From contig CM063292.1 of NCBI GenBank assembly GCA_032173965.1, forward strand, positions 2,308,001 to 2,372,000: a stretch of DNA of 64,000 nucleotides, written 5' to 3'. Shown here in pieces: positions 24,714-35,976 of this stretch (positions are counted from its first letter, which is position 1; each line of letters opens with the position of its first letter). The notes beneath the pieces were generated by a model. The model was not told where the DNA came from, did no database searches, and saw only the letters and a list, made by a program, of their open reading frames with translations. A program made the translations under genes and the position numbers. The DNA is from Sitta carolinensis (lineage: Eukaryota > Chordata > Aves > Passeriformes > Sittidae).

Positions 24714-24717
<4 letters not shown>
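23066..24717. other. CpG-rich patch at about 23,390-24,080; no gene seen
   Basis: The CpG-rich part carries a 349-codon minus-strand frame and a 182-codon plus-strand frame that overlap. Neither has recognisable domains. It may be a distal part of the promoter domain of the gene starting at 25,868. Confidence 0.35.

Positions 24718-24753
<36 letters not shown>
24718..24753. repeat. A36 homopolymer with A/C-rich tail
   Basis: 36 uninterrupted adenines followed by CCAAAAAACAACC-type sequence. No retroposon body could be recognised upstream. Confidence 0.95.
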
Positions 24754-24755
<2 letters not shown>

Positions 24756-24779
24756 AAAAAACAACCAAAAACCAAACCA

Positions 24780-25170
24780 ACCTTCCAGCTCCTAATATAT
24801 TTATTTAATCGGGAGAGCCGTGCCGAGCCGGTGGGCATGCTGACGAGCCGCTCGGTGGTTAATCAGTCAGGTTTAATTGAGGCTGGCCCTGGGTGCAGTT
24901 TGCGCTTCCGCGGTGCCTATTGTCCAAGGACAGCAAAGTGCTTTCCAAGCACTAAATCTTATCGCAGGCTGCGAGGCAGGTAAGGATATACCGGGATTAT
25001 TGCATGCGCCGCTGAAACGCCGCCAGCTCCGGCTGGGAACGCATCAGCTATTTACCAGTGAGTGGCAAAGCGACGCAGCATTTTAGGACCGAGCGGGAAA
25101 TAGAATCTGGTATTGAACTGGAACAGCGGCAGTAGTTTTGAAGTGGGAAATAAATTACCGGGGGTGGTCG
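24780..25170 (+). promoter_or_regulatory. Promoter-proximal conserved-looking element with splice donor
   Basis: Unique, balanced-GC sequence just upstream of the main CpG island. It contains TTAATCAGTCAGG, GGTTTAATTGAGG and CCTATTGTCC. A strong donor (GAGGCAG then GTAAGG) ends a possible untranslated exon at 24,979. A possible acceptor lies at 25,774-25,775, after a T26 run and a long pyrimidine tract, so a 5' UTR intron is possible. Confidence 0.35.
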
Positions 25171-25660
25171 GGACACCGAGTTTAATGGCTGGAAAGGGCA
25201 GGAAAGGGCCGGTGCTTTCGGTGGGATCCGTCCTGCCGCCGTGAAGCAGGACACGGCGCCTTTTGAGGAGAGTGCGGGAGCCGCGCAAAGCGCCGTGGCG
25301 TGGCTGGGGGGTGGCGGGTGCGACTCTGGGCGAGTGCGGGCCGCCCTGCGCGGGGGCTGCTGCGGGGATCCATCCACCCCGCTCGCGGGTGGCTTGGTCA
25401 ATCCCCGCGTCCCGGTGCCTCCGCCGCGCTCCGGGGGCGGGCCGGGGTGGCCGCGGCTCGTTCCTCCCTGCGGGTCCCCCCCGGGAGGGCAGGTCACGGC
25501 GAGGGGGGGGGCCCGGGGAGGAGCCGGGCCGGGGGCGCCGGGGCCGGGAGGCGGCCGGCAGCCGCCCTTCCTCCGCGCCGCCGGCGGGACCCAAACTTTC
25601 GCACCGAACTTTTATCCCGGGTTTATTTTTGTTGCCGCTCGTGGATATTTTGTTGCCGTT

Positions 25661-25692
<32 letters not shown>

Positions 25693-25867
25693 TGGTTGCT
25701 GTTGTTGTTGCCGTCGTTTTATTATAATTTATTTTTTTTTCCCTTTCCTTTCTCGCTGCCTTCCCCCGGCGGGAGGAGGCGGGCGGAGGGGTGGGGGGGA
25801 GCGCTCCGCAAACCCGCCCCCCGAGCCTGCGTGTCCGGCGGAGCCGCGGGATGAGCCGGGGGCGGCG

Positions 25868-26412
25868 ATGAGCGCGGCGGGGCCGGGGGCGGCGGCGGGG
25901 CCGGGGGCAGCGGCGGCGCCGCTCTCCCGCAAGCAGCGGCTGATGGCCGCGCTGGCGGCCGGAGAAGCGGCGGCGGCGGCGGCGGCGGCGGTGTCGGGGG
26001 GGGGCGGCCCCGGGGCCGTGCAACCCCCGGCGCCCCCGCTCTGCTGCTTCATCTGCGGCGGCGGCATCAGCCGCGGCAAAGAGCTCAAGCTTCAAGTGCG
26101 ACCCCCCCGCGACCACCGGCCCTTCTTCCCCTTCCTGCAGCACCAGGAGCCGGCGCCCGGCGCCCGCGCCGTCTCGGCGGAGGGCTGCGCCCTGGTCTGC
26201 GCTGTCTGCCGCTGCTTCCTGGGCGAGCAGTGGGACTCCTTCGAGCGCAGCCGCACGCCGGTGGAGAAGCGCATGTACTGGCTCAAGCGGCCCCATCAGT
26301 GCGAGGCGGCGGCGGCGGCGGCGGCGGGGGGAGCCGGGCTGCGGCGGGGGCCACGGGCTGGGACCCCGCCGCGCCGCCGCGCCGCGCCGCCGGCCACCCG
26401 GAGGAGGAGGAG

Positions 26413-26443
<31 letters not shown>

Positions 26444-27825
26444 GGCCGGCAGCCGGCTCCGAGCTCTCCGAGCTCTCCGAGGCCGAGCCCCTCTCGGAGC
26501 CCGAGGGGGCGGGCGGCGCGGCGCGGGCCCCCCCGGCGGCGGGGAGCGAGCGGGGGCCTCCCTGCTGCTCCTCGGACAGCGAGATCAACATCACCAGCGA
26601 GGAGGACGAGGAGGAGGAGGAGGAAGGCAGCGAGCGGCCCGCTTGGGCAGCGGGCACCGCCTGCTACATCTGCGGCAGCCCCTTGGCACCCGGCGCCCAG
26701 CACCGCGTCCACGTGCAGAAGCAGGAGAAGAGCTCGCCGGGACCTTTCTTCCCGTTCCTGTGGCTGCACAGCCCCCCGCCGGGCGCCCAGCCGCTGTCCC
26801 CCACCGGCAGCACCTTGGTGTGTCCCTGCTGCTTCGCCTCCCTCATGCAGCAGTGGCAAAGCTTCGAGCTGGCCAACGTGCCCGTGCTGCAGCGGCTCTA
26901 CGTGGTGCCCCTGAGCGCCGGGGCCATGCCCGCCAAGGGCCGCCGAGGGATGAAGGAGGACGGGCCGGGCATCCCGCCGGTGCCCGAGGCTTGCTACCTC
27001 TGCGGGGAGGAGTGCGGCAAGGAGGCGAGGCCGGTGGCGGCCAAAATCACCAACGGCAACGCGAAGAGCACCATGCATTTCCCCTTCCTCAGCCTCCTGC
27101 CCTGCCCGCCCGGCGCCAAGGGGCTGAACAAGCACTGGGAGGTCAGCAGCTGCCGCAAGTGCTTCGGGGTGCTGCAGGACCTGTGGGCCATGTACAGGGC
27201 CTGTCACAACGAGGAGCTCATCTCCTCCGTGCAGAGTTTCCTGGGGAGGTACCACCAAGTCTTCTCCGCCGGTGACCTCGCCGGCCACCCCGCTGTCATC
27301 AAGCCTGGTCCCACCTCTGTCTGCTACATCTGCGGGGCCGAGTTGGGAGCTGGCAAAGAGTTCCAGCTCAACGTCAACCCTCCGGGGCGATTCGGGGAGA
27401 AGGAGCCCTTTTTCCCCTTCTTGACGGTCTACCCGCCCGCCCCGCGGGCCAGGCCGGCCGACTCCACCGGGCTGGTGGCCACCTGCATCCTGTGCTACCA
27501 CGACCTGCTGGGCCAGTGGCTGCAGCACGAGGGCAGGAACTCCCACCACCCCAGCAGCGCCTGGTCCCGGCAGTACAAAGTGGAGACCTTCGTCTGCTTC
27601 TTCTGCCGGCAGGAGAAGAAGCGATGCCTTGGATTAAAAGCGGTTCAAGTGGCCAGACTTCCCGTCTTCCTCTACACCCTGCGCGTGGCCAACAGCCTGC
27701 TGGTGGACGACGGCAAGCAGCTGACCATCGGCGCCTGTGCCGAGTGCGGGGCCGTGGTCCTGGCTGGCAAGAGCATGACCCCGCCAGAGCTGCTGGCAGT
27801 GGCCCCCCCGTCTCTCCTCCCCAAG
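25868..27825 (+). CDS. Cys-rich five-module zinc-binding protein, large coding exon (partial, apparent frameshift)
   Basis: I cannot name this gene. It encodes an Ala/Gly-rich start (MSAAGPG), then five related modules, each with C-x2-C, about 40-50 residues usually including FFPFL or FPFL, and a second C-x2-C followed by a Leu/Trp-rich segment. First Cys pairs begin at 26,045 (C60/C63), 26,662, 26,992, 27,322 and 27,595. Second pairs begin at 26,198 (C111/C114), 26,821, 27,151, 27,484 and 27,736. The spacing suggests zinc ribbons or a treble clef, so nuclear protein or nucleic-acid binding is inferred. Poly-Glu and Ser/Glu stretches (26,401-26,450; 26,592-26,630) separate modules 1 and 2. 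The start has a purine at -3, and sequence upstream is UTR-like. Module 1 and modules 2-5 lie in different frames: one base is missing, or two are extra, near 26,320-26,400. The exon ends in phase 0 at AAG then GTAAGG, so the C-terminus is elsewhere. Confidence 0.85.
26320..26400 (+). other. Frame-change zone within the coding exon
   Basis: Before this zone the coding frame has codon starts congruent to 2 modulo 3. After it they are congruent to 1. Both flanks encode homologous modules, so both frames belong to one protein. The zone holds (GCG)n, G6 at 26,326-26,331 and G5 at 26,346-26,350, which are typical places for a dropped base in sequencing or assembly. Confidence 0.8.
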
Positions 27826-27831
27826 GTAAGG
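27826..27831 (+). other. Splice donor of the large coding exon
   Basis: CCAAG followed by GTAAGG matches the vertebrate donor consensus well. Protein-like sequence stops at this point, and what follows loses CpG density and coding character. Confidence 0.75.
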
Positions 27832-28278
27832 CAGCTGGCTCAGACCCCCGTCCCTCCTTCCCCGGCACTTCCCACCTCTGGAATCCAGGAGGAGTTGGAG
27901 CAGTGGAGTAGATGGATGCTCTTCTTTTGGGTCTGGTTCCTGGGGGCGAATGCTAATGGATGGGGTGTCTTTAGCAAGGAACTTTTGGAGCTGTCAAGCT
28001 GCGAAGGGACAGATAAAAATCCTTCCAGGAGGTGGGAAGAGCCAAGAGCTGTCCCATTCCAGAAGTGTCTATGTTGCTGGCAGCTTCGTGTGAGGGAGGT
28101 GGGAGCCAGGACAGAGGAAATCCCAAACTTGTCCTGCTTGCCATCAGAGGTGCCAGAGGGGTAGGAGGGCAGCCTGGCCTGCCTTCCATGGGAGCATCCT
28201 TGGGAAGCTGGAAGGAGCTCATGGGCTCTGTGGGAAATTTCCCAACTTATCCCCAGTTTTACAAGGTGCCTTAATAAA
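27826..28278 (+). other. Possible composite terminal exon with AATAAA
   Basis: If the donor at 27,826 is not used, the frame continues for 112 codons to a TAG at 28,162-28,164. AATAAA follows at 28,273-28,278, with U-rich and GU-rich sequence downstream. This could give a shorter mRNA ending in the intron. The extra peptide looks less constrained than the modules, so it may be chance. Confidence 0.3.
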
Positions 28279-30885
28279 GGGATTTCCCTTGGAGAAGCCC
28301 TGTTTTTTCCCCCAGCTGATGGGTGAGCACAGGGCTGGGTGCCCCCCACCTGTGCTGCTCTGGTTATCCTGCAGTGAGGGCTCCCCAAAAGCCCTGCAAC
28401 CCCGAAGGGTGTCACAGGTGTCATCACCCAGGTGCTGCCAGATTCTCCAGTTGCTCCTTTCTGTGGCTCTCCTGGGCTTACACAGGTTGCTTTGGGACAT
28501 CACCTCAAAAGCACATGGCAGAGCAAAAGTTTATTCCTCACAAGCTTGTCTTTCTCATGGGATGGGGAAATAACAGATTTTACCCCCAAATTTCCAGCTC
28601 GTGGGAGCTCTGCAGAGCCACAGCTCTGAACGACCAAACCTAGCCCTAGGCTGGGCTCTGTCAAGTGCCAACATCCCAAATCCCCGAGGTCATTTTCAAA
28701 GCCTTTCAGCCCCATCCATAGCCAGAACCCTGCAGCTCTCTGAGGCACTGGCATTTTCTTTAGAAATGTAAACCAGTCCTTCCAAGACAGCGCTCTTTTT
28801 CTCTCTCCTCACTCTCCCTTGGCTGCTTACAAACATAATTTCACATTCAGCTGTGCTGAGCTGCAGGGGGACACTGCTTGGAAAGCCCCCAGGCAGGAGC
28901 TGCATTCACCTGGAGCGTGCCAGGATGGCATGGGAGGTTGGCTTGGCACTGGGAATCCTCTGGAAGCTGTTGCTTTTGGGGGGTTCCCCCCAGGGTCAGT
29001 CAGCTGGATGATCCTGAAGTAATTTTGGGTCATTTGTGGATGCAGGAGGTTTATTTTCATGGTTGCTGGTTGTGATGCCCACGTGGCCAGGGTCTGGTGG
29101 CACTGGTGGGCTCGGGAGCCCGTGGTGCTGATCCAGGGCTGGTGCCCCAGCAGAGCCCAGGTGGGTGCAGCTGATGAGAGGGGCATCATCTGCATGTGCC
29201 AGCTGCTTTGTCAGGCCTCTGCCCCCTCAGTGTCCCCAGGCCACCCCATGGGGACATTATTATGCGCAGCAATTCTGTCCCAGCATGGGTGGGTGCTCCC
29301 TGTGGGGTCCAAAATCCCAGCATTTTCCAGGCACACCAGTGGCCCCAATCCCCACGAGGCCACAGAGTGTGTCCCGGGGAGGGGACACGATTGAGTTCCT
29401 CCTCTTGTTCCAGGATTTGCTAATGAGCAAATTAAGGAGCTGCTGCGAGGGGCTGAGTGGCAGGAGGCCCAGCAGAGCAGCCTGGGGACATGGTGGCCAG
29501 CTCTGCCGTGTCCTGGTGGGGACTCTGGCTGGCCACAAGGTCCTGGCGTGTTTTCCCTCCCTGTCTCCACATGCTTTCCAGCAGGCTGAGACCTCACAGA
29601 TGTCAAGGTTATTTAAAACATGGCTTAATGCTTGGGTAGGGCACTTGGTTAATTTAGCTGTACCCTTGTTGAGCCACGCTTGCTGCTGAAAGTCACCCCA
29701 GATGAGCCTTTCACTCTTGTGTGACACCCAGGTCCCTCTTCTGATGGGACCAAGCTGGAGGCAAGCACCCTGAGCACTTCAAATCATCTCCCCAGCTCTC
29801 CTTTTAGCTCTGCAACTTCATTTTTGGACTGCACTTGCTTTTTCACACCTCCTGCACACAGCTGTGGTTTGCTGCTGTCCTGCCTGTGTAGGGTTGACAC
29901 AAATGGCTCGAAGCTTGAGGTCAATACCCCAAAAGCCACCAGACACCCCCACATCTCCGTCTTTCAGCAGGTCAGCAAGAGCAGGGTGGGGCTAAGGTCC
30001 TCTCTGTGACAATGTGGAGGTGCTGATGGGGGACCCTCACACCCGAGGCTTGTCAGGAGGGAGGAGCCACCGATATTTTCGGGCGGGTGGTGCCTCTGCT
30101 GCTGGTTCGGTGGAGGGGAGCAGCGGAACAAGAGATGCTCTGTGGAGGTGCCTGAAGCTCTCCCTGCTGCGGGAGGATCAGAACCCTGCTGAGGTTGGCA
30201 CCCGTGGGGCAGGTTGGGGTTCTCCCTTCCAAGAAAAAGTGGCAGTGCTGGGTGGAGAAAGGGCATCTTTGGCTTGTCACCCTTGGTCCCCAGATGTGCT
30301 CCGTGAAAATGGATTTTCTTTCCAGCCGTGCCCCTTACAAGGGGAAGCTGTGTAGATCAATGCACTCATTGGTGTAGGGTTCTGATTTTGGGGTATCCAG
30401 GTGGGATATCTCCTCCTGCTGCTCTGGGTAAATTGCCTGTGCATCCCACTGGGATGTGCTCTGTCCCAGGAGGAGCTGGTTCCTCCAGCAGCTGCTGTTG
30501 GGAGTGATGGCTTTGAATAAACCACAAAATGCCCAGATTTGGTTGTTTCCCAGAGGTGACAGTGCCCTGATCCTCACTGGCTGTGCCTTCTAAGGTCACC
30601 CCCAGGCTCTCCAGCCCTCTCCACAGGGGTGAAGGGATGCATTCCCAGCTCAAGGGCTGCTTGTCCTCAGCCTGTCTGGCATTCTCAGTGTCCTGTGTTC
30701 ACCAGGAGAAGCTTCCCCTGCCTTCCAGCTCTTCCCATCTTCGCCTTCCACTTCTCTCTCTGCACTTATATACCTGTAAAAGTCACTCCTCTTGAGGTTT
30801 TCTGGGGTTTTTCCCCTTAAATACAACTTCTTGGAAATACTTCCAGGTGTCTGGAAAGCTCTCAAATCCTACCATAACTCGAGCA
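28279..30885. other. Intronic sequence; no gene seen
   Basis: Unique sequence with short overlapping frames only. I see no CpG island, exon with good splice sites on both sides, or recognisable transposon. Confidence 0.4.
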
Positions 30886-30889
30886 CAGC

Positions 30890-31607
30890 TGTTCAGGACA
30901 ACCAAGTGATCAGGGCCAGCCCACATGAGCTCAGGAATGGCAGGTCCTTGTCGTGTCCTGATGTCCTGTGACAAGGTGACCCACCCAGTGGGTGAGGGAA
31001 AGCTCGGGATGTTGTTTTCATGGACTTCAGTAAAGGTTTTGGCAGCATTTCCCACAGCATTTCCCTGGAGAAACTGGCTGCTCGTGGCTTGGATGGTTTG
31101 GGTAAAATCCTGTCTGGATGCTGGGCTGGAAGAATGGCAGGGAATGGGGACACATCCAGTTGTTGACTGGTCACCAGTGGTGTCCCCAGGGCTCAGCATT
31201 TGTACTGGGAAGGGTCTGGAGCTGAGGGAGAGGCTGAGGGAGCTGGACAGGGGCTCAGTCTGGAGCAAAGGAGGCTCAGGGGGGATTTCTGGCTCTTCAG
31301 GGGACAGTGAGGGAGTTGGGCTCTGCTCCAGGGACAGGAGGAGAGGGAACAACCTCAAGCTGGGCCAGGGGAGGTTCAAGGTGAATATTAAGCAAAATTT
31401 CTCCACTGAAAGCACCATCCAGCTCTGGCACAGCTGCCCAGGGCAGTCGTGGAGTAGCCATTCCTTGAGGGAATTAAATCCTTGAGGGATTTAAAACGTG
31501 TGGCACTTGGGACTGTGGCCACTGGTGGCCTTGGCAGTGCTGGGGGAACGGTTGGACCCGATGATCCTGGAGGGCTTTTCCAACCTAAACAAATCTGTGG
31601 CTCCGTG
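30890..31607 (+). mobile_element. CR1 non-LTR retrotransposon, internally deleted and decayed
   Basis: The 5' part (about 30,890-31,205) matches the CR1 reverse-transcriptase region at nucleotide level, including the equivalents of GACTTCAGTAAAG, GAGAAACTGGCTGCTC and CCCCAGGGCTCAG. It then jumps to the CR1 3' end: GGAGAGGCTGAGGGAGCT-like sequence, CAACCTCAAGCTG, and GATCCTGGAGGGCTTTTCC followed by AACCTAAAC near 31,595. Middle and 5' sequences are missing and frames are broken. CR1 is the typical LINE of birds and reptiles. The terminal ATTCTATGA-type repeat is not preserved. Confidence 0.85.
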
Positions 31608-31609
31608 TT

Positions 31610-34600
31610 CAGGTTCCTCTGGTGCCGGGGAGGTGTTGGCATGGTGCTCCTCGGGAGCAGCTGGGTTTCACTGCCTCTCCCAGCCCTGTGCTCAGGCAGG
31701 TTTCTGGGAATCACATGGTGTTTTCCATGCCCCATTCCCGCTTTCCAGAGCGCACCTGGGGCTGGTTGTGTGGGGCTGTGCCTGACAGGCCACAGGGGCT
31801 GAGTTCACTGTATTTGCTAATTGCCAGCAGTGCTGTTGGCTCAGCTGGGGATTTGGCCCCTTCTGCAGGTTCCCAGCTCCAAAGGTCATGGCTGCATTTC
31901 CAAATCACTGCGTCGAGCTGACAGCTGTTGGTGGGCACTTTCCTTTTGGCTTTCGAAAAGGCTTTTGGGCAAAAATCAAAGAGTTCTTGTGTTCTCCACT
32001 AAACCTTGTCCCACTGATGCTGAGAGGCAGCCAAAGCTCCTGGATGCCAGAAAAGCAAACCCAGAAGGCGGGGAGTGATGCCTGAGCCCTCCTCCTGTAT
32101 TGCACCAGGCCAAATTATGGGATATTTGGGTGCACTGCAGCATGATAATTAAGAGACCCGTGTAGAAAGAGCCCCAGGCACCTCTGCCTTCTTTGCATCT
32201 TTTATGGATTTTGAAAGAAATCAAAAACCTTCTGGCCACTGGCAATGTTTTGGGTCTGGTGCTTTTATGGCCAAGCCAGTGGCACCTCTGTGTCCCCACC
32301 CCAGGCATCAGGTGGGGCTCCAGGGGGGTGGCACAGGCAGCATTTGGCTTCTCCTCATCCCTTAAATAAGAGCAGAGCTGGTCTTACTCATTTGGCTTCC
32401 AGCCCAGCTTGGTTTTGGTTGGTTCTACTTGTGCTTGTGGCAATTTTTGCCGTCACCAATTCCAGCAGATTCAGAGCAAGATCAGGCCAGCTTTAAGCCA
32501 ACTTCACTGGGATAACCCTGTTCAGCTTGCAGCATGTGAAGTTGTTTTTAGTGAGGCCTAAGTTGCCTTTCTGCAAAGCAGCTGCTGCAGCCAGCTCCGA
32601 CCCGGGCTGGCATTTTCGGGTGAGATCTCAATCCCGGCACAGAGGTGGCAATAAAATCCTGATATGACTTCATGTCTGGGGGCACGGCCTCCCTCGGGAT
32701 CATGTTCCCAGCTGGCAAACAAAGAAACAACACGGGGGAAATGTCCTGTCAAAAATGGGCTTTCTCCTGCCCCCGAGGCCGGGGCTGCTCTGCTGAGTGG
32801 GAACTCGCACCCGGCTGTCCCTCCTCATCCTCACCAGCCACTTAGGCTGTGTCAGAGCCACCCCCTGGCGTGGTGGCCTGTCCCCTGGGGGTGTTTGTCC
32901 TTCAGCCACGCTGTGGGAGCAGCACTGGGGTCTTTGCTTGGGCCAGGCTGACCTTGCTGCACCAGCTGTCCGAAATTCCAGGGCTCCTGCGCCGCTGCCA
33001 GCGCCGTGTCCTGCAGGCCTTGTGCTGACTCCACAGCTCACCAGCTGGCTGCTATATATTTATTTTTCACCCTACCCTCCCTGCTCTTTGCTTTCTCCCT
33101 GCCTTTCCCAAAAGCAGCAGCAGCAGCAGCACTGCAGGGCTGGCAGCACGAGCAGGCACCTGCCAAAAATGCTGGTCTGGCGCTGCTGCACCCCCTGAAA
33201 TACCCCCCAAAATACCCCCTGTGGGCACCCTGGGGACAAGGACAGGCTCCACTCTCACCCCACGCAGTGAAAATGCTTTTGCAAGCACCAGAGCATCCTC
33301 TGGAGTCGCAGCCAAGTGGGGTAAGGGGCCGGCCCTGGCGGCTGCAGCTGGACAGATGTTTTGTCCAGACACTTGGCCTTTCTCAGCCATCCGGGAAGCT
33401 CAGTCCTAGAGGGCAGCCTGCGATGCTCCTTGGCTGCTTCCCAGCGAGGAGGGACTTCCCTGCACAGCAGCCTGAGGGCCTGGTTTTCCAAGTACATCAG
33501 GAATGGCAGGAGTTGGCTTTTCTCCCCCCAGGTACCAGCTGGGTCCTGTCCTGACACCCCTGTCACTGTCCGGGAGTGGCAAGGAGCTGCCTCCATCTCC
33601 TGAGCAGGTTTTGGGGACCCACGATATTTTGGGGGCACAGCTGGTTTTCCAGGAGCCTGTTTGCACCTCTCTGGCTGCAGGAGGTGCTCTGGCTCCGTTC
33701 CCCTGCTGGCTTTTGGGGTGAGGAGGGCTCTGTTCGTTCCCTGATGACACTTTGGCTCCTTTTTTGGAGAAGGTGCTGCCGAGCAGCATCTGGCCAGATG
33801 TTCCTCCCTACAGCAAAAATGCCACATGGTGCCCTCCTGGCTTGGAAGGGATGGCATGGGAATGTCCCTCTGGTGTGTCGGGGGGACGCTGCCCTCCTGG
33901 GGCAGGGCCAGGGTGGGGCTTTGGCTGCACATCCACTCTTGGTGGCGAGGCAGGAGCAGCGCTGGGGGCCGGGGCAGGAGCCCGCTGGCCGTGGCATTCT
34001 CCCAGCCGTGCCGGGCTCTCTTCCTCCGGGAGCAGCTGGCGGCGGGAGCCTTTCCAGCCGCACGATTCCCCCGGGCCCCGTCCCAGGGCTGGGACAGCCC
34101 CGGGTCCCCCCCGGCCAAGGCGGGCGCAGCAGAGGCTCGGGCGTGCCTTGGCTGCTGGTGGTGCCGGTGCAACCGCGGGGCTGCTCCTGTGCCAGGGGCT
34201 TTGCTTCCCAGCCATCCCAGCCTGGTTGCCCTCCCCGGGCCCTGTGGAGGGTGCCCGAGCCCCGGTGCCAGCCCAGCCTTCTGCGGGCAGGTCGTGGTTT
34301 GCTCCCAGTGCTGGGTGAGCAGCTGCCGCATCCTCTCCTCGTGCTGTGGCTGGATAAACAGCCTCGTGCAGCTGCTCTGCCTGCTGTGGGACTCCTTTTC
34401 CCTGCTGGATCTTCGGTGGTGGGGCAGGGAGGAAGGGGCTGGCTCCAGGGTGGATTTTTGGCTGGGCTGGGAGAAGGGTGACGCTACCGGGGTGCGCTTT
34501 GCTGCTTCTCCCTCTCTAGTTTCCTTCTTTTCCTCCCCCCTTCCACCTTAGCTCAAGTGCTGCCGGGCTTTAGTAGCTCTCAGGAGGCTGAAGTCATCTG

Positions 34601-34730
34601 TTTACCCGTGGAGCTGATGTGCCTGGAGCAGCAGCTGCCCCGGCTTCCCCTCTCCAACCTGCCAGAGAGGTGCCTGTGCCGGGCATGCCGTGACCTGCAC
34701 CGGGGCAGGGCGAGCCCTGTGGCTCACACA
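31610..34730. other. Intronic sequence; no gene seen
   Basis: The minus-strand frame of 358 codons at 33,255-34,331 and its + strand partners reflect GC-rich composition at 33.9-34.3 kb. No domain or paired splice sites support a gene. Confidence 0.4.
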
Positions 34731-34731
34731 T

Positions 34732-34809
34732 CCCACCCCATCCCATCCCATCCCATCCCATCCCATCCCATCCCATCCCATCCCATCCCATCCCATCCCA
34801 TCCCATCCC
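34732..34809. repeat. (CCCAT)n microsatellite, about 15 units
   Basis: Near-perfect TCCCA pentamers. They produce HPIPS repeats on the + strand and GWDGM repeats on the minus strand. Confidence 0.97.
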
Positions 34810-35869
34810 GCTGTGTTTTGGTGGCCGTGCCCAAGCCCTGCTGCTGCCTGGGCCATTCCCGGTGGCACAGGGACCTGCTGCAGGATTTGCCCAGGGTTTT
34901 CCCTCAACCCCTGGCACACAACCTCAGGAAATCACTGTCTGCCCCGGTGCTGCCTCTTCCTGCCAGCTCCTGGCTGACCCGGCTGCAGAACTGCCTGCCC
35001 TGGTATCCTGGCAGAGCCAGGTCCTGGCAGGGGTGAGCAGCTGGGTTTTGGGGCTGGCTTTGACCAGGAAATCATGGGGAGGGTCCTGGCACCCCCTGTG
35101 AGGGATGTGAAGGGGGCAGGAGGGCTTGTAGGGACTGGTTTGCTCTCTCCCAGGGAATTTTTGTCTTCCACTTTAGAGCTGAAACAATGCTGAGACCCAG
35201 CTGGGGTGAGAGGGAAGGTCCTGGTGGGAGGGGGGTGGTGCCACCCCACAGCCAGGGGCATCCCCCCTTGGTTTGGGATGGACAGCTGCCTTCCCTGGCC
35301 AAAGGGCAGGAGCCTGGACTGCTCCCAGGCTTCCAGCCCCTCAGTGACCCCCTCGAGGCTGTGTCCTGGCATGCTGTCACCCAGTGTGTCCCCAGCACCT
35401 GCTGTTTTGGGGATTCCTATGGTGGGAGCCCTTCCCTGCAGGATGTGCATCCCATAGCACAGCCCAGGCTCTGCCCCAGCTCCGTGCAGGGGGAGTTTTC
35501 CCAGCTGACCCTCCAAAATTATTTTAATTGTCCTCCCCAGCTTTGCCCTTCTTTGGAAATGAGGAGTGTGTCATCTGATGGATCTGAGGAGCCACCAGCA
35601 GCCACCTCTGGGTCCCTCTGTCCCTGGGGAGCTGGGAACATTTTGGTGACAGCCAGGATGTTGGGCTCTTGCTCACTGTTTTGCAGCCATGGTGGGACAG
35701 ACAGACCCGGGAGGGAGGGGACACACAGACAGCTGAGGGTGTGGGGCACACAGCAAATTGCCACCAGCACATTTCTGGAAAGGGGCTGACTTCAGTTAGC
35801 TGTGAAGCTTTACACTGAGTGATGATCAAGTGCTGATGATTCCAGTTATTATCCTGGCCAGGAAAAAGT
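34810..35869. other. Intronic sequence; no gene seen
   Basis: Unique sequence. Frames are short and overlap on both strands, and no other feature can be supported. Confidence 0.4.
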
Positions 35870-35976
35870 GTATATTTATACACAAACACACACACACATA
35901 TATATATATATTTTAATTTTTAAAAATATGTTCATATATTTTGATATCTATATATATAAATGTATATATATAGATG
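35870..35976. repeat. (CA)n/(TA)n microsatellite
   Basis: CACACACACACACATATATATATATATTTT-type sequence followed by interrupted TATATA runs. It is low complexity and may be length-polymorphic. Confidence 0.93.

Larger units (their letters stand above)
25200..27830 (+). promoter_or_regulatory. Large CpG island covering promoter and coding exon
   Basis: Very high CpG density continues from about 25.2 kb to the donor at 27,826, as expected for the promoter and first coding exon of a developmentally regulated or housekeeping vertebrate gene. I see no convincing TATA box at a fixed distance. A T26 run at 25,668-25,693 and a pyrimidine tract to about 25,768 lie in the 5' UTR or in a UTR intron. Confidence 0.8.

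Noticed and set aside
25052..26296. 414-codon minus-strand frame opposite the coding exon
   Set aside because: It is the shadow of GC-rich coding and UTR sequence. The + strand shows homologous Cys modules, while the minus frame has K/R/poly-P composition and no domain.
26643..27275. Second + frame overlapping modules 2-3
   Set aside because: Out-of-frame shadow. The overlapping frame carries the conserved C-x2-C modules.
26283..27549. 417-codon minus-strand frame opposite modules 2-4
   Set aside because: Antisense shadow of the modular exon, with low-complexity Leu/Gly/Ala content.
33255..34331. 358-codon minus-strand frame
   Set aside because: Overlaps + frames of 301 and 241 codons in GC-rich DNA and has no recognisable domain.
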